Shown here: one piece after another, positions 19,605 to 28,939 of the stretch
Numbering within the stretch: position 1 is the first letter of the stretch
Layout: every line of letters begins with the position of its first letter
From: Burkholderiaceae bacterium
Lineage (GTDB): Bacteria; Pseudomonadota; Gammaproteobacteria; Burkholderiales; Burkholderiaceae_B
DNA: 64,000 nt
Direction of reading: 5' to 3'
NCBI GenBank assembly: GCA_023653055.1
Contig: JAMNXR010000006.1
Span: 79,786 to 143,785 of the forward strand
Program-made: the position numbers and the translations under genes
The notes under the pieces: model-generated
Databases searched by the model: none
What the model saw: the letters and a program-made list of their open reading frames with translations, nothing else
Told to the model about the DNA's origin: nothing

Positions 19605-22600
19605 CTATCCCCCAGCAGAATCAACCTGAGTTTGTACAGGGGTAGGCACTCCAATTGGGATGAGCTCAGGCTCATCCCAAGGTCCTTTTACCTCATACTT
19701 TGCACTCATCGCCCGCTCAATCGGATTACGCAATACAAACTGCGAAACCAGTGCGCTTAGACCTGCAATTGGATTGACCACGAAAGCGGTCGCCACTGCG
19801 GCGCCACTCATGTCTAAGACTGGCCGAACATCCGCCTCCATGTCCCAAGCCTTTTGATTTAAGTCTGACCCTCCTGTCAGCGCAATGCGTGCAATGGGGC
19901 TGCGCACCACTAGATCCTTTGTGTTGACGATGCCATGCGTTAAAGAAAGGTCGCCGCGAATACTGTTCCACGGAAATCCGTCCTTAAATTCATCACCCGT
20001 TCGAAAGTTAAAGCTCAAAATTCTCTGAAGCGACTGAAGTGAAAGGACCTCAAGTAGTCGGGCGCTACGAGAATTCACGTGTTGAAACACACCGTCCTTT
20101 AGATCAACCGTGACTTGTCCATTCAAACCTCCGTAGGTATAGACCCATGGAAAGTTCCTCCAGTTGATCTTTGCAGAAATGGTCCCAGAGCCTTCCGCAG
20201 CACGTTTGTCATAGCCCATCTGATCTGAGAGCTTGCCCAGGTTGTTGACGTCGACCTGCCCATCGAGACTGACACCTCGCTCGGCGCCCTTTAGGAGCCA
20301 AGAACCCTTGGCGGTCATTTTGGCATGAGGGTTGGTGATTTCCAGCTTGTTGATACTCCAGCGCGTCCCGTTATCCGTATTTTCTCCCACAAGGTGCAGG
20401 GCACCCAACCGACTGCCATACAAGGTGAAGTCATCGACCGTCAGATCAATTGCAGGCATGGACGACCACTGCTTGTCATCAATCACTTCAGTTTTGGGAG
20501 GCTCGCCTGTTGATGTTCCCTCTGTCCCAACTGACAACTTAGAGAACTTAGCCACCACGGGGCCCACTAACCCACCTGCCCCCGTTGCCCAGGAAGCAAC
20601 ACCTTGCGTTTCTTTTGAATCAAGGCGAGCGGACCATTTTTGACCCGTTGTTTTACTCAGCATTAAATCAAGCTGGTGCAGTGTGAGCTCGGCAAAAATA
20701 AATTCGGGTGATCGCACTCTTAACTGAGTCAACTCAGGAAAGAGTGCCGCTGTTGACGGCGGTGTGGATGGGTTTGCCGGCGCAGTCAATTGATCTGTGA
20801 GCGCTTTCCAGTCGTCCCAGTTGACACGATCAAAACCAAGGTTGATCGATAGACCCGAAACGGGCAGCACAGCGGCGCCCCCCATGACGACGGCACCACG
20901 TGAAAAGTAGGACGCCCCCCGACCATTGGGTACATGTTCAAAACGACCATTCAAGACATTGGCCAAGCTGAAGGTGAGCGAGGTACGGTCAGCTTTACTA
21001 TCGCGGATGCTTTGCAGACGAACGGAAAGTGGGCGCTTTTGTGTTGCAGTCTTGCCCAAGGGAGGAGGCAGCTTAATGGTGAGCCCCTCTAGGCTGGATT
21101 TGACCTCAAGATCAAGACTGCCTGACTCAGTGCCTTTAATGTCAGCCTGATAACGCGTGCGGCCTGTCACTGCTAGGAGTGCGCTCAGTGTTTGGTGTTT
21201 TTCGCTTGCGATAGTTGTCAACTCACCCTGCACGGCTAAACTGCGCTTGCCGGGCCCCCACTCTCCTGACAGGGTGACCGGTCCGCCCAAGGCCTCGCCG
21301 CGGAGCGCTTTGACGACCAACATTTCATCCGTAAAATCGACGCTGCCATTAATTTTTTCGACAGGGATGCCCTCTTTTGACAGGGCAACCGATACATCGG
21401 CCAATTTAAATTGACCTTTGACCATCGTGGTGCGCTGCTGATGGAGGTTGAAGTCAACCGCCAAAGGCATAGAGGCTTGCCCTTTAATTTCAAACGTGTC
21501 GACATCAAGACCTAATGCATGTCCGGCAGGCGTTCTGATTAATGCGGCAAGATAGTCCTGGGCTAAGCCAAAGCTATTCAGTTGAATTGAAATATTGGGA
21601 TTGAATTCAAAATCAGTGGCGTTTAACTCAAAGCCGGAAATTTGCACGGGGCGACCATGCATCCCCATTATGTGGGCTTGATCGCTTTTTATAGAGAGAC
21701 CAAGTTTATTCATTTCGACCCGCCCATTCTCAACCGTTAACGCTGGCCAACGCGGCTGATTAGGATCAGTGAGGTCATAGTCGACCACAAGGTCCTTGAG
21801 CTGCCCCTCAAGGCGAAAAATTCCAGCTTCTTTGCCAGGTGCATTGAAAGGAAACTTTAACAAATCTCCTTGCAGTGTGAGGGCAAGCTGACTCAGCATA
21901 CCGCCCTGAAGTGCGCGGCGTAACCACTCCCTCGTCTCAGTATCCACTTGGGTCGAGACATATTGATAGAGCTTAGTCGGGTCGACTTTGCCTATCGTCC
22001 CAGCAATATCGACCATGCCGGGCGAGGTGTCTTGGCCCTGCGTCCACGTCCCACGCAGCTCTGCATTGAGCGTGTCTGATTCGATGCTTAAGCGAGTCGC
22101 ATTTAAATAAAGCTTTTGATGATCGTTCAGACTCCACAGCGTATTAGCCTTGACGTTTCCAAGCAACACTTTGCGGGGTTCAAACAGATTGCTTTCGAAT
22201 GCGAATCCTTCACTTGTGAGAGAAAATGAGGCTCCCATGCGATCCGAACTACGATCAAATATCAGCCATTTGTTTTCTGGCAACAAATCGCCCAACCAGC
22301 CACTAAAACGCATTTGAAGCTTCTCAGCGAGAATGCTTGCAGATGAATCCCCTCCTAGTGAGAGCATCGCATTGGCGCCCGCCAAATCGATGTCTGCACG
22401 ACCAAAATGTCCCGATGACATTGTCATCCACATCCGAGTCGCAAACCGGCCTTGTATGTTGGGCATATCGAGCCACGGTTGCCAGGCGCTGGGAAGAGCA
22501 TCGTTGATTTCAATGAAAATTTCAGCTTCCCCCTGCTCGACTGAGGAAAGTGGATTTAAAAAGTTGTCTATTCGCGCGACAAGCTCAAGCGTGCTTCCAA

Positions 22601-23228
22601 GCTCGGGGGGTAAGCTGCCACTAATGCGGAGCTGATGTCGGAAGAGACTATTTGATATGCTGAAATCGATTCCTGCGATGACAAGCTCTGGCGCACTTCT
22701 AAATTGATCATCCCAAACAAAGGTCGCATTGCGAACAACAATCTCTCCCTGATTCAGCAACCAACGCATGGCTGGCGTATCTGAGGAAAAACTAACTTTT
22801 TCATCACTTTGCGCGTCTAGCACGCTCCCAGCAAGCACAATCAGTCCGTCCGTTCTCCGGCTGGCAGACAGGTGGATGCCATTAATCTCAAGCTGTCGAA
22901 GTCGAATATCCAGCGCAAAGAGACTGCGCCAAGACACGACTGCAAACGCATCGGGCACATACAAAAGTTCTTGATTTGTTTTTCGGTCGCGTAACCTGAG
23001 GTTTTCAAACGCCAAACTTGGGTTGAGCCCGGACCAGCTTGCCGCAATCTCCCCCATCGTCACCTGAGCACCCAATGCATCGGACAAGCGCCTCTCAATC
23101 TCTGGGCGCCACGTATTGATATGGGGCAGCACCAGATAGCGCACACCTAACATCGTTGTGGCTGCTGCAAAATAAAGCATCAACAGCCCAATAATTAAGG
23201 TTCGAAGCGTTTTTTGAAAAAGTAACAA
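19605..23228 (-). CDS. yhdP: YhdP/AsmA-like envelope protein (TIGR02099 family)
   Basis: Very large inner-membrane-anchored periplasmic protein of 1207 aa. Relatives (YhdP, TamB, YdbH) carry phospholipids towards the outer membrane. One N-terminal membrane helix (about 10-32, LIIGLLMLYFAAATTMLGVRYLVL) is followed by a long repeated beta-strand body and the AsmA-like C-terminal region (GSGTISAKINWRNFP ... LSLTHGIVNTKDLVVRSPIARIALTGG), ending in the family's KYEVKGPWDEPEL. The start is TTG at 23228; the next ATG (codon 17) would cut into the helix. It is convergent with rho and divergent from glnE. Confidence 0.88.
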   Translation of the reverse strand: MLLFQKTLRTLIIGLLMLYFAAATTMLGVRYLVLPHINTWRPEIERRLSDALGAQVTMGEIAASWSGLNPSLAFENLRLRDRKTNQELLYVPDAFAVVSWRSLFALDIRLRQLEINGIHLSASRRTDGLIVLAGSVLDAQSDEKVSFSSDTPAMRWLLNQGEIVVRNATFVWDDQFRSAPELVIAGIDFSISNSLFRHQLRISGSLPPELGSTLELVARIDNFLNPLSSVEQGEAEIFIEINDALPSAWQPWLDMPNIQGRFATRMWMTMSSGHFGRADIDLAGANAMLSLGGDSSASILAEKLQMRFSGWLGDLLPENKWLIFDRSSDRMGASFSLTSEGFAFESNLFEPRKVLLGNVKANTLWSLNDHQKLYLNATRLSIESDTLNAELRGTWTQGQDTSPGMVDIAGTIGKVDPTKLYQYVSTQVDTETREWLRRALQGGMLSQLALTLQGDLLKFPFNAPGKEAGIFRLEGQLKDLVVDYDLTDPNQPRWPALTVENGRVEMNKLGLSIKSDQAHIMGMHGRPVQISGFELNATDFEFNPNISIQLNSFGLAQDYLAALIRTPAGHALGLDVDTFEIKGQASMPLAVDFNLHQQRTTMVKGQFKLADVSVALSKEGIPVEKINGSVDFTDEMLVVKALRGEALGGPVTLSGEWGPGKRSLAVQGELTTIASEKHQTLSALLAVTGRTRYQADIKGTESGSLDLEVKSSLEGLTIKLPPPLGKTATQKRPLSVRLQSIRDSKADRTSLTFSLANVLNGRFEHVPNGRGASYFSRGAVVMGGAAVLPVSGLSINLGFDRVNWDDWKALTDQLTAPANPSTPPSTAALFPELTQLRVRSPEFIFAELTLHQLDLMLSKTTGQKWSARLDSKETQGVASWATGAGGLVGPVVAKFSKLSVGTEGTSTGEPPKTEVIDDKQWSSMPAIDLTVDDFTLYGSRLGALHLVGENTDNGTRWSINKLEITNPHAKMTAKGSWLLKGAERGVSLDGQVDVNNLGKLSDQMGYDKRAAEGSGTISAKINWRNFPWVYTYGGLNGQVTVDLKDGVFQHVNSRSARLLEVLSLQSLQRILSFNFRTGDEFKDGFPWNSIRGDLSLTHGIVNTKDLVVRSPIARIALTGGSDLNQKAWDMEADVRPVLDMSGAAVATAFVVNPIAGLSALVSQFVLRNPIERAMSAKYEVKGPWDEPELIPIGVPTPVQTQVDSAGG
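19655..19680 (+). other. Perfect 11-bp stem hairpin in the yhdP 3' coding end
   Basis: TTGGGATGAGC (19655-19665), loop tcag, GCTCATCCCAA (19670-19680), 53 bp past the rho stop. Only a short CCTTTTA follows on the plus strand. It may halt or stabilise rho transcripts that run into yhdP, or be coding coincidence (WDEPELIPI). Confidence 0.5.
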
Positions 23229-23303
23229 AACGTGGCCAAGCCTCTAAAATAAAACTCCGGGACAAAAGCGCAATGCAAGAGTAGGTTTATAGACTTGCAT
23301 TGA

Positions 23304-23336
23304 GGTATCGTTGAGTCTTTACACATCACCGATACC
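23304..23336. promoter_or_regulatory. Inverted repeat in the yhdP/glnE gap
   Basis: GGTATCG (23304-23310) and CGATACC (23330-23336), 19 bases apart, ending 36 bp upstream of the glnE ATG. Short arms with a long loop; possibly an operator, possibly chance. Confidence 0.25.
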
Positions 23337-23372
23337 GCTACGCCCTATTCTAACTTGACGGTACGCCTTCCC

Positions 23373-26186
23373 ATGACTGAATCACATTTGACGCACGCAA
23401 TGGCTTGGTCGGGCGTATTACGCCGTTTAAACAGCGCTCATCCAGATTTCACAGACTGGCTCCAAACAGCCCAGACCCATGCGGTCAGCGCCGAACGGAT
23501 TGCCCTTTGGTTTACAGAACTGGCAGGTCAATCTGCGTCTGATGCCTTCATGGACATCACGCAGTGCAAAAAAGTGCTTCGCCTCCTTCGCAAGCGCACC
23601 TTTTACACCTTAATGGTGCGCGACCTGAGTGGTCTGGCTGACCTAGAGGAGGTCGTAGGCGCCATGACTGCGCTTGCGGACCTTTGCATTAGCCAAGCCT
23701 ACCGCAGCGCAATGCAAGACCTCCTTCCCATTCATGGCGGCCCTAAGGATCCTGCAACGGGGTTACCTCAGGAAATGATCATTATTGGCATGGGCAAACT
23801 TGGGGGGTGCGAACTCAACGTGTCTTCTGATATTGATTTAGTCATGCTGTACGGCGAAGAAGGCGAAACGGATGGCGCACGACCGATCAGTCATCATGAG
23901 TTTTATGCCAAGCTCACCCGAAAGATGATGCCCATTCTTTCCGAAGCGGATGCGGACGGACAAGTATTTAGGACAGATTTGCGCTTGCGCCCGGATGGTG
24001 ATTCTGGTCCGGTCGCCTGGAGCCTGGATGCGTTTGAACAGTATCTTTTTACACAGGGGCGGGAGTGGGAACGCTATGCTTGGTTAAAAGGACGCGTGAT
24101 TCCTGCCAAAGCCTTCGAGCAGAGCGACCCTACGGCTAGCCTGCAACAAGCAGAGAGTCTGAGGCTGCCCTTTGTATATCGAAAATATTTTGACTTTGAT
24201 GCCTTAGCGGCTCTGCGGGCATTGCGTGAGCGTATTCGACAAGATTGGCAGCGCAAGGTCTTGACGCGTCCTGGGGTCGAATCGACGCACAACATCAAAC
24301 TCGGAGATGGCGGCATTAGAGAAATTGAGTTCGTTGTGCAGCTTTCTCAACTCATTCGCGGTGGCCGAATGCCTGCACTCCAACAAAGAGGACTGCTATC
24401 CGCCCTCGAGGTACAAAAACGTGTCGGCATACTCACTGAAGAAAATGCGGACAGACTCGCGCAAGCCTACTGTTTTTTACGCCGGGTGGAACATGCACTT
24501 CAATATGCGGAAGATGCGCAGACGCACCTGTTGCCACAAACACCTGAAAGAATGTCTGAGCTCGCGAGTGCAATGCGCATGAAGCACGAGGATTTTGAGT
24601 ACGCACTCAAACAACATCGTGACTTTGTCGCGCAAACATTTCGCAATGCCTTTCGTATCGCAGGTCTTGAAGAAGATCGACCGTCAGCAGATCACGCACC
24701 AAGTGGCCAGCCCTTGCAAACTACACCTTCGACGCAATCAGTCGAAGGCTCTGCACTCGAAAAAAATATTACAAAATTCGGTGATCAGGCGAATGCACTG
24801 ACCGCCAGGATTGACAGTTTTCTTGAGGGGCATCGCATTCGTGCGCTGTCCACAACCAGTCGCAACCGCATTGATACGCTGCTCCCGATCGCGCTTCATG
24901 CAGCCCTTCAAACCCAACAACCGATGATCACAGCTTTGCGGCTGTTAGACTTGATCGAGTCAATTGCGCAGCGAAGTGCGTATGTCGCGCTGCTAGCCGA
25001 ATATCCTGAGACGCTTGCGCGCATTGCGCGCATGATGGCTGCAAGCCCTTGGGCTGCACAATACCTCATTCAAAACCCTGTCGTGCTGGATAGTTTGATT
25101 GCTTGGCGAGCGCTCATGGAGCCGATTGATTATTCACGTGTGCAAACCGCCATGCGTGCAGATCTGGATGCCTGCTCATTAACGGATGGTAGTGCCGATG
25201 TTGAGCAACAAATGAATATGATGCGCGATATTCAGCGGCAAATCAGCTTTCAACTGCTCGCACAAGATCTTGAGGGCGTGTTAACCGTTGAAAAACTCGG
25301 CGACCAACTCTCTGCCCTAGCCGACATGTTGCTCAACGAAACCTTGTACAGAGTATGGCCTCTCGTCGCCAAACCGGACAATAAGGGAACGCTACCGCCA
25401 ATGAAAATGGCCATCATTGCCTATGGCCGGCTCGGTGGCAAAGAACTTGGCTACTCCTCTGATTTAGATCTGGTCTATCTGTATGACGATATACGTGAGG
25501 ATGCGACCGAACTTTACACAAAACTTGGTCGTCGTATGACCTCATGGCTATCGACCATGACTTCCTCTGGTCGACTCTACGAGGTTGATCTCCGACTCAG
25601 ACCAGATGGCGATGCGGGTCTGCTTGCCGTCTCTGTCGAGGCATTTAAAACGTATCAGCTCAGCAAGGCTTGGCCGTGGGAGCACCAGGCGATTACACGG
25701 GCGCGTTTTGCTGCGGGCGATGCCCGCGTTGGACAAGCGTTTGAAGAGATTCGACATGAGGTGCTTACGCTTGCGCGTGAGACTGAATCCTTTGCGGAAG
25801 AAGTGCGACAGATGCGCAAAAAAATGACGGCTGGACATCCGAACACAACCCAAGACTTCGACCTCAAACATGATGCTGGCGGTATGGTTGACCTAGAGTT
25901 CGTGACACAGTACCTCGTATTAACCGAGGCACGCCAGCACCCTACTTTACTTGGTAACTTGGGCAACATCGCGCTCTTGCGCCTAAGTGCAGAAGCAGGG
26001 CTCATATCTCCCGAGCTCGCACGCGAAGGCGGAGATGCGTATCGCAATCTGCGTCGGGCTCAACACCAGTTACGTCTGCAAGGTGCAGACAAAGCACGCG
26101 TGCCCCAGGACCATCTTCAGGAAGAACGTACCTCTGTGCAAAAACTCTGGCAGTCGGTATTGGGTTTGGGTAAGTCGGCGGATTGA
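23373..26186 (+). CDS. glnE: Bifunctional glutamine synthetase adenylyltransferase/deadenylase
   Basis: Controls glutamine synthetase by adding or removing AMP, in response to PII. 937 aa from the ATG at 23373 (a TTG six codons earlier is less likely). Two nucleotidyltransferase domains are visible: N-terminal deadenylase with [18 protein letters not shown] (about 135-155) and C-terminal adenylylase with [18 protein letters not shown] (about 690-707). Each is followed by its [10 protein letters not shown] or [10 protein letters not shown] motif, with PII-type helical linkers between. Complete. It adds to a nitrogen theme with the sigma-54-preceded importer 2.7 kb downstream. Confidence 0.96.
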   Translation: MTESHLTHAMAWSGVLRRLNSAHPDFTDWLQTAQTHAVSAERIALWFTELAGQSASDAFMDITQCKKVLRLLRKRTFYTLMVRDLSGLADLEEVVGAMTALADLCISQAYRSAMQDLLPIHGGPKDPATGLPQEMIIIGMGKLGGCELNVSSDIDLVMLYGEEGETDGARPISHHEFYAKLTRKMMPILSEADADGQVFRTDLRLRPDGDSGPVAWSLDAFEQYLFTQGREWERYAWLKGRVIPAKAFEQSDPTASLQQAESLRLPFVYRKYFDFDALAALRALRERIRQDWQRKVLTRPGVESTHNIKLGDGGIREIEFVVQLSQLIRGGRMPALQQRGLLSALEVQKRVGILTEENADRLAQAYCFLRRVEHALQYAEDAQTHLLPQTPERMSELASAMRMKHEDFEYALKQHRDFVAQTFRNAFRIAGLEEDRPSADHAPSGQPLQTTPSTQSVEGSALEKNITKFGDQANALTARIDSFLEGHRIRALSTTSRNRIDTLLPIALHAALQTQQPMITALRLLDLIESIAQRSAYVALLAEYPETLARIARMMAASPWAAQYLIQNPVVLDSLIAWRALMEPIDYSRVQTAMRADLDACSLTDGSADVEQQMNMMRDIQRQISFQLLAQDLEGVLTVEKLGDQLSALADMLLNETLYRVWPLVAKPDNKGTLPPMKMAIIAYGRLGGKELGYSSDLDLVYLYDDIREDATELYTKLGRRMTSWLSTMTSSGRLYEVDLRLRPDGDAGLLAVSVEAFKTYQLSKAWPWEHQAITRARFAAGDARVGQAFEEIRHEVLTLARETESFAEEVRQMRKKMTAGHPNTTQDFDLKHDAGGMVDLEFVTQYLVLTEARQHPTLLGNLGNIALLRLSAEAGLISPELAREGGDAYRNLRRAQHQLRLQGADKARVPQDHLQEERTSVQKLWQSVLGLGKSAD

Positions 26187-26202
26187 AACAGGGTTGTTTC
26201 AA
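26183..26202. other. Perfect 8-4-8 hairpin at the glnE stop codon
   Basis: TTGAAACA-gggt-TGTTTCAA spans the glnE TGA, 28 bp before queH. There is no T run. It could fold in the glnE-queH message and modulate read-through or decay. Confidence 0.4.
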
Positions 26203-26229
26203 GTCTAAAATGGTGTTTCTTTATTTCAA

Positions 26230-26946
26230 ATGCGATCTAGCACTGTGAAAGACGCTCTTCGTCCCTCCTTGACTCTACCCGAAGGCCGCTCAAAGGTCCT
26301 GTTGCATTCTTGCTGCGCGCCCTGCTCAGGTGAGGTGATGGAAGCCATGCTCGTGGCTGGCATTCAATACGACATTTTCTTTTACAACCCCAATATCCAT
26401 CCAGTCAAAGAATACGAAATTAGAAAAAACGAGAATATCCGCTTTGCTGAAAAACATGGCATTGGTTTTATCGATGCCGACTACGACGTAGATAACTGGT
26501 TTGAGCGCATCAAAGGTCTTGAAAATGAGCCCGAGCGCGGGGAGCGTTGTACACAGTGTTTTGATATGCGGTTTGAGAGAACGGCGCTTTATGCTGCCGA
26601 ACATGGTTACGACACGATCACCAGTTCACTCGGTATTTCGCGCTGGAAAGACATGAATCAAATTAACGGCTCAGGAGAACGAGCCGCTGCACGTTATGAC
26701 AATATGCTTTACTGGACATACAACTGGCGTAAGCATGGCGGCTCAGCACGCATGATCGAGATCAGTAAACGTGAGGAGTTTTACCAGCAAGAGTATTGCG
26801 GCTGTGTCTACTCGTTGCGGGACACAAATCGGCATCGCCGCTCTCAGGGTCGCGATCGCATCGCACTTGGGGTGAAATTTTACGGGCGAGAAGAAATACT
26901 CAATCAGCTTCCCTCCCCTCCAGATATAAGTCCCGATACCCTTTAG
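26230..26946 (+). CDS. queH: Epoxyqueuosine reductase QueH
   Basis: Last step of queuosine tRNA modification: reduces epoxyqueuosine to queuosine, replacing the cobalamin enzyme QueG. 238 aa. Family cysteines are seen in [11 protein letters not shown] (N-terminal), RCTQCFDMR (middle) and EYCGCVYS (C-terminal), which bind an iron-sulfur cluster and a second metal. The start ATG at 26230 leaves about 20 extra N-terminal residues before the conserved LLHSCCAPC. It overlaps the convergent EamA-like gene by four bases. queF for an earlier step lies 21 kb away in this window. Confidence 0.92.
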   Translation: MRSSTVKDALRPSLTLPEGRSKVLLHSCCAPCSGEVMEAMLVAGIQYDIFFYNPNIHPVKEYEIRKNENIRFAEKHGIGFIDADYDVDNWFERIKGLENEPERGERCTQCFDMRFERTALYAAEHGYDTITSSLGISRWKDMNQINGSGERAAARYDNMLYWTYNWRKHGGSARMIEISKREEFYQQEYCGCVYSLRDTNRHRRSQGRDRIALGVKFYGREEILNQLPSPPDISPDTL

Positions 26947-27836
26947 CGAGCCGATTCGGTCTTCTGCCGGTGAACCGCCAAACTTGCACTAAAAATAGCG
27001 GTCATCATGACCACTGCACCCATCAACATTCTGCCAGTCGGTACTTGGCTAAACAATATCCATGCAAACAGGATGGCGTAAAGGGGCTCTGAGGCGACAA
27101 CCAGCCCCGCTGTTCTCGCTGGTAACTGCCTGAGACTTGAAACGAACAACCAGTGTGCAAGACCCGTGCACACCACGCCGAGTGCGGCGATGAGCAACCA
27201 ATCATGCACACTTACTGTTCTCAACGTCGGGAGTACCCAAGGTAACAACAGTAAAAACACCAGGCCATTTTGAATGCCCGCGACGTGAAATGCATTGACT
27301 CGACTCAGCGTTCGCCGATTGATGACAGCCAATACGCCAAAAGCAGCGCCTGAAAATACCCCCCAAAACAGTCCTTCAGTCCCTTGATCCGCCCAATCAA
27401 ATGAAGGGGTGATTAATAGGAGGCCAACACTGACAAGCAACAACCTTAGCCATTCTGGTCCGCCTACTTTTTCTCTTAAAAATAGTGCTTCGATCAGAGT
27501 GATAAAGGCTGGAAAGCTTGCAAACCCAAGCGTTGCCACCGCAATACCCCCCAGTTTGACTGAATGAAAAAAAGTCACCCAATGCAAGGCAAGCATGCCC
27601 CCGCTTACGGCAAAAGCCAGCCAATGCGTTCTCCAAGAGGCGCCGTTTTGAGGGTGCTGGCGCCCCATGGCCGTAAAAACACGATTCAAGGTCACGAGGG
27701 TTAGCACGGCAAATAGCGCTCGCCCCCATGTAATCATCCAGGCATCGGCCTGAATGATCGCACCAAAAATGCCTGTTGCACCGAACAAAATTGCGACAAG
27801 ATGAATCGCAAAGAGTGACTGAATCCGAGTAAGCAA
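26943..27836 (-). CDS. DMT-family (EamA) membrane transporter
   Basis: Inner-membrane exporter-type protein of 297 aa with about ten hydrophobic helices arranged as two EamA repeats (about 5-140 and 150-285). The start is TTG at 27836, with AGAGG five bases upstream and the hydrophobic N-terminus [21 protein letters not shown]. It is preceded by the racemase-like gene with a 24-bp gap, so probably co-transcribed. Substrate unknown; relatives move amino acids or metabolites out of the cell. Confidence 0.88.
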   Translation of the reverse strand: MLTRIQSLFAIHLVAILFGATGIFGAIIQADAWMITWGRALFAVLTLVTLNRVFTAMGRQHPQNGASWRTHWLAFAVSGGMLALHWVTFFHSVKLGGIAVATLGFASFPAFITLIEALFLREKVGGPEWLRLLLVSVGLLLITPSFDWADQGTEGLFWGVFSGAAFGVLAVINRRTLSRVNAFHVAGIQNGLVFLLLLPWVLPTLRTVSVHDWLLIAALGVVCTGLAHWLFVSSLRQLPARTAGLVVASEPLYAILFAWILFSQVPTGRMLMGAVVMMTAIFSASLAVHRQKTESAR

Positions 27837-27860
27837 GCGGCCTCTATCCCGTCAATGTCA

Positions 27861-28604
27861 TCAGCGACCTTTAGGCCAACCAAGTGGTGCCGCCCAGCCT
27901 GTATAGACCTTGGGCAGAGGCGTTGCATAGTCACCGTGTTTACTTGTTCCCAGTCCCAATGCACTGAGCGCCTCTGCAAACTTGACTGCAACAGCCACAC
28001 CATCAATCACCGGCACACCGAGCCTTTGTGTCAACGTGTGACAAAGTGTTGTCATGCCCGCACATCCAAGTACGATGGCACCGCTTCGATCTCGGCTCAG
28101 CGCCTCGCGGGCTGCGTGTTCAATCTGGCTGATAATTGCTTCACCGCCATCCTCTAGATCCAGTACCGCGATATCAGTGCCATGGACGCCTCGGCATTGA
28201 TGTTCAAACCCGTAGCGCTGGACCAAGCGTTCCGCAATGATGCAGGTACGCGTCATCGTGGTCACCACAGAAAATCCGGTTGCAAGCATACTGGCAGCAT
28301 GGAACGCCGCCTCGGCGATCCCGAGGACGGGCGCCGCTGTCGCCTCTCGGGCAGCCTCCAAACCTGGATCACCAAAACAAGCCAACACCACAGCATCGGG
28401 CCCCCAAGTAGAGGCAAGCTTGACTTGTTCTGCGACACCCGCGGCAGCGAAGGCCTCGTCATAGTGCCCTTCAATCGATAAAGGACCAAAAGTGGGTTGC
28501 GTTGCAACAATCTCAGTGGTTAGACTCGCGACGGCTTTCGCACCTTGCGCAATCGCAGCAGTCATCGCTGAGGACGTATTAGGGTTTATGAGAAGTAGTT
28601 TCAT
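27861..28604 (-). CDS. Asp/Glu/hydantoin racemase-family protein
   Basis: 247-aa enzyme of the cofactor-independent racemase fold. The two catalytic cysteines are in place, Cys76 (LACFGDPG) and Cys181 (LGCAGM), and the N-terminus MKLLLINPNTS is typical of hydantoin racemases (HyuE). Members racemise 5-substituted hydantoins or allantoin, or isomerise related acids; the substrate here is not fixed by sequence. It is divergent from the peptide-type ABC importer, whose upstream region holds the shared regulatory sites, so the two may serve one nitrogen-salvage pathway. No hydantoinase gene is in the window. Confidence 0.85.
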   Translation of the reverse strand: MKLLLINPNTSSAMTAAIAQGAKAVASLTTEIVATQPTFGPLSIEGHYDEAFAAAGVAEQVKLASTWGPDAVVLACFGDPGLEAAREATAAPVLGIAEAAFHAASMLATGFSVVTTMTRTCIIAERLVQRYGFEHQCRGVHGTDIAVLDLEDGGEAIISQIEHAAREALSRDRSGAIVLGCAGMTTLCHTLTQRLGVPVIDGVAVAVKFAEALSALGLGTSKHGDYATPLPKVYTGWAAPLGWPKGR

Positions 28605-28648
28605 CGTGTTTTATTGGTTTACCTTGGTTACTATTGAAACAAATCGCT

Positions 28649-28665
28649 TGCACCAAACTGGACAA
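28649..28665. promoter_or_regulatory. NtrC-like site 1
   Basis: TGCACCAaacTGGacaA matches 11 of 14 fixed positions of the NtrC consensus TGCACCA-N3-TGGTGCA. Centred about 129 bp upstream of the predicted sigma-54 start point. Confidence 0.45.
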
Positions 28666-28687
28666 AAATGCCCCAAAATGATTCAAA

Positions 28688-28704
28688 GGCACCAGTATGG
28701 GTCA
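28688..28704. promoter_or_regulatory. NtrC-like site 2
   Basis: gGCACCAgtaTGGgtCA also matches 11 of 14 fixed NtrC positions. It lies 39 bp from site 1 and about 90 bp upstream of the predicted start point, the usual enhancer distance. Confidence 0.45.
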
Positions 28705-28759
28705 TTCGAGATTAAAACGCTGTCCCGTGCCAAATTTGCAAATTTTTTGAGGCTTCGCA

Positions 28760-28775
28760 TGGCATGGTTTTTGCT
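28760..28775 (+). promoter_or_regulatory. Sigma-54 (-24/-12) promoter of the ABC importer
   Basis: TGGCATGGTTTTTGCT: GG and GC separated by exactly ten bases, in near-perfect agreement with TGGCACR-N4-TTGCW. Predicted start near 28786, about 154 nt before the binding-protein gene. Confidence 0.75.
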
Positions 28776-28785
28776 TAATTAAAAA

Positions 28786-28801
28786 ACGTATTTCAATACG
28801 T
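28786..28801. promoter_or_regulatory. 16-bp inverted repeat at the predicted start point
   Basis: ACGTATT-tc-AATACGT, followed by a further half site AAACGTAC. Its position at the transcription start suggests an operator for a repressor, for example of the GntR type. Confidence 0.45.
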
Positions 28802-28939
28802 AAAACGTACCACTTGTCATACATCGGTCGCGTTGGCTCAGCCAAGTTGGAGACAGACAACATAGACCGGTTTTAAAAGTATCAGATTTGCTACTAAACC
28901 TGTTAGCACTATTTTTACAACCGAATTAATGGAGATTCC

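Larger units (their letters stand above)
28605..28939. promoter_or_regulatory. 335-bp divergent regulatory region
   Basis: No gene is seen between the racemase-like gene and the importer. The region holds two NtrC-like sites, a sigma-54 promoter and a 16-bp inverted repeat, listed separately, followed by a leader of about 150 nt. Confidence 0.6.

Noticed and set aside
22333..22635. Open frames antisense to yhdP, parC, clpB and similar genes
   Set aside because: Their peptides are low-complexity shadows of strongly supported genes, with no ribosome sites or family motifs.
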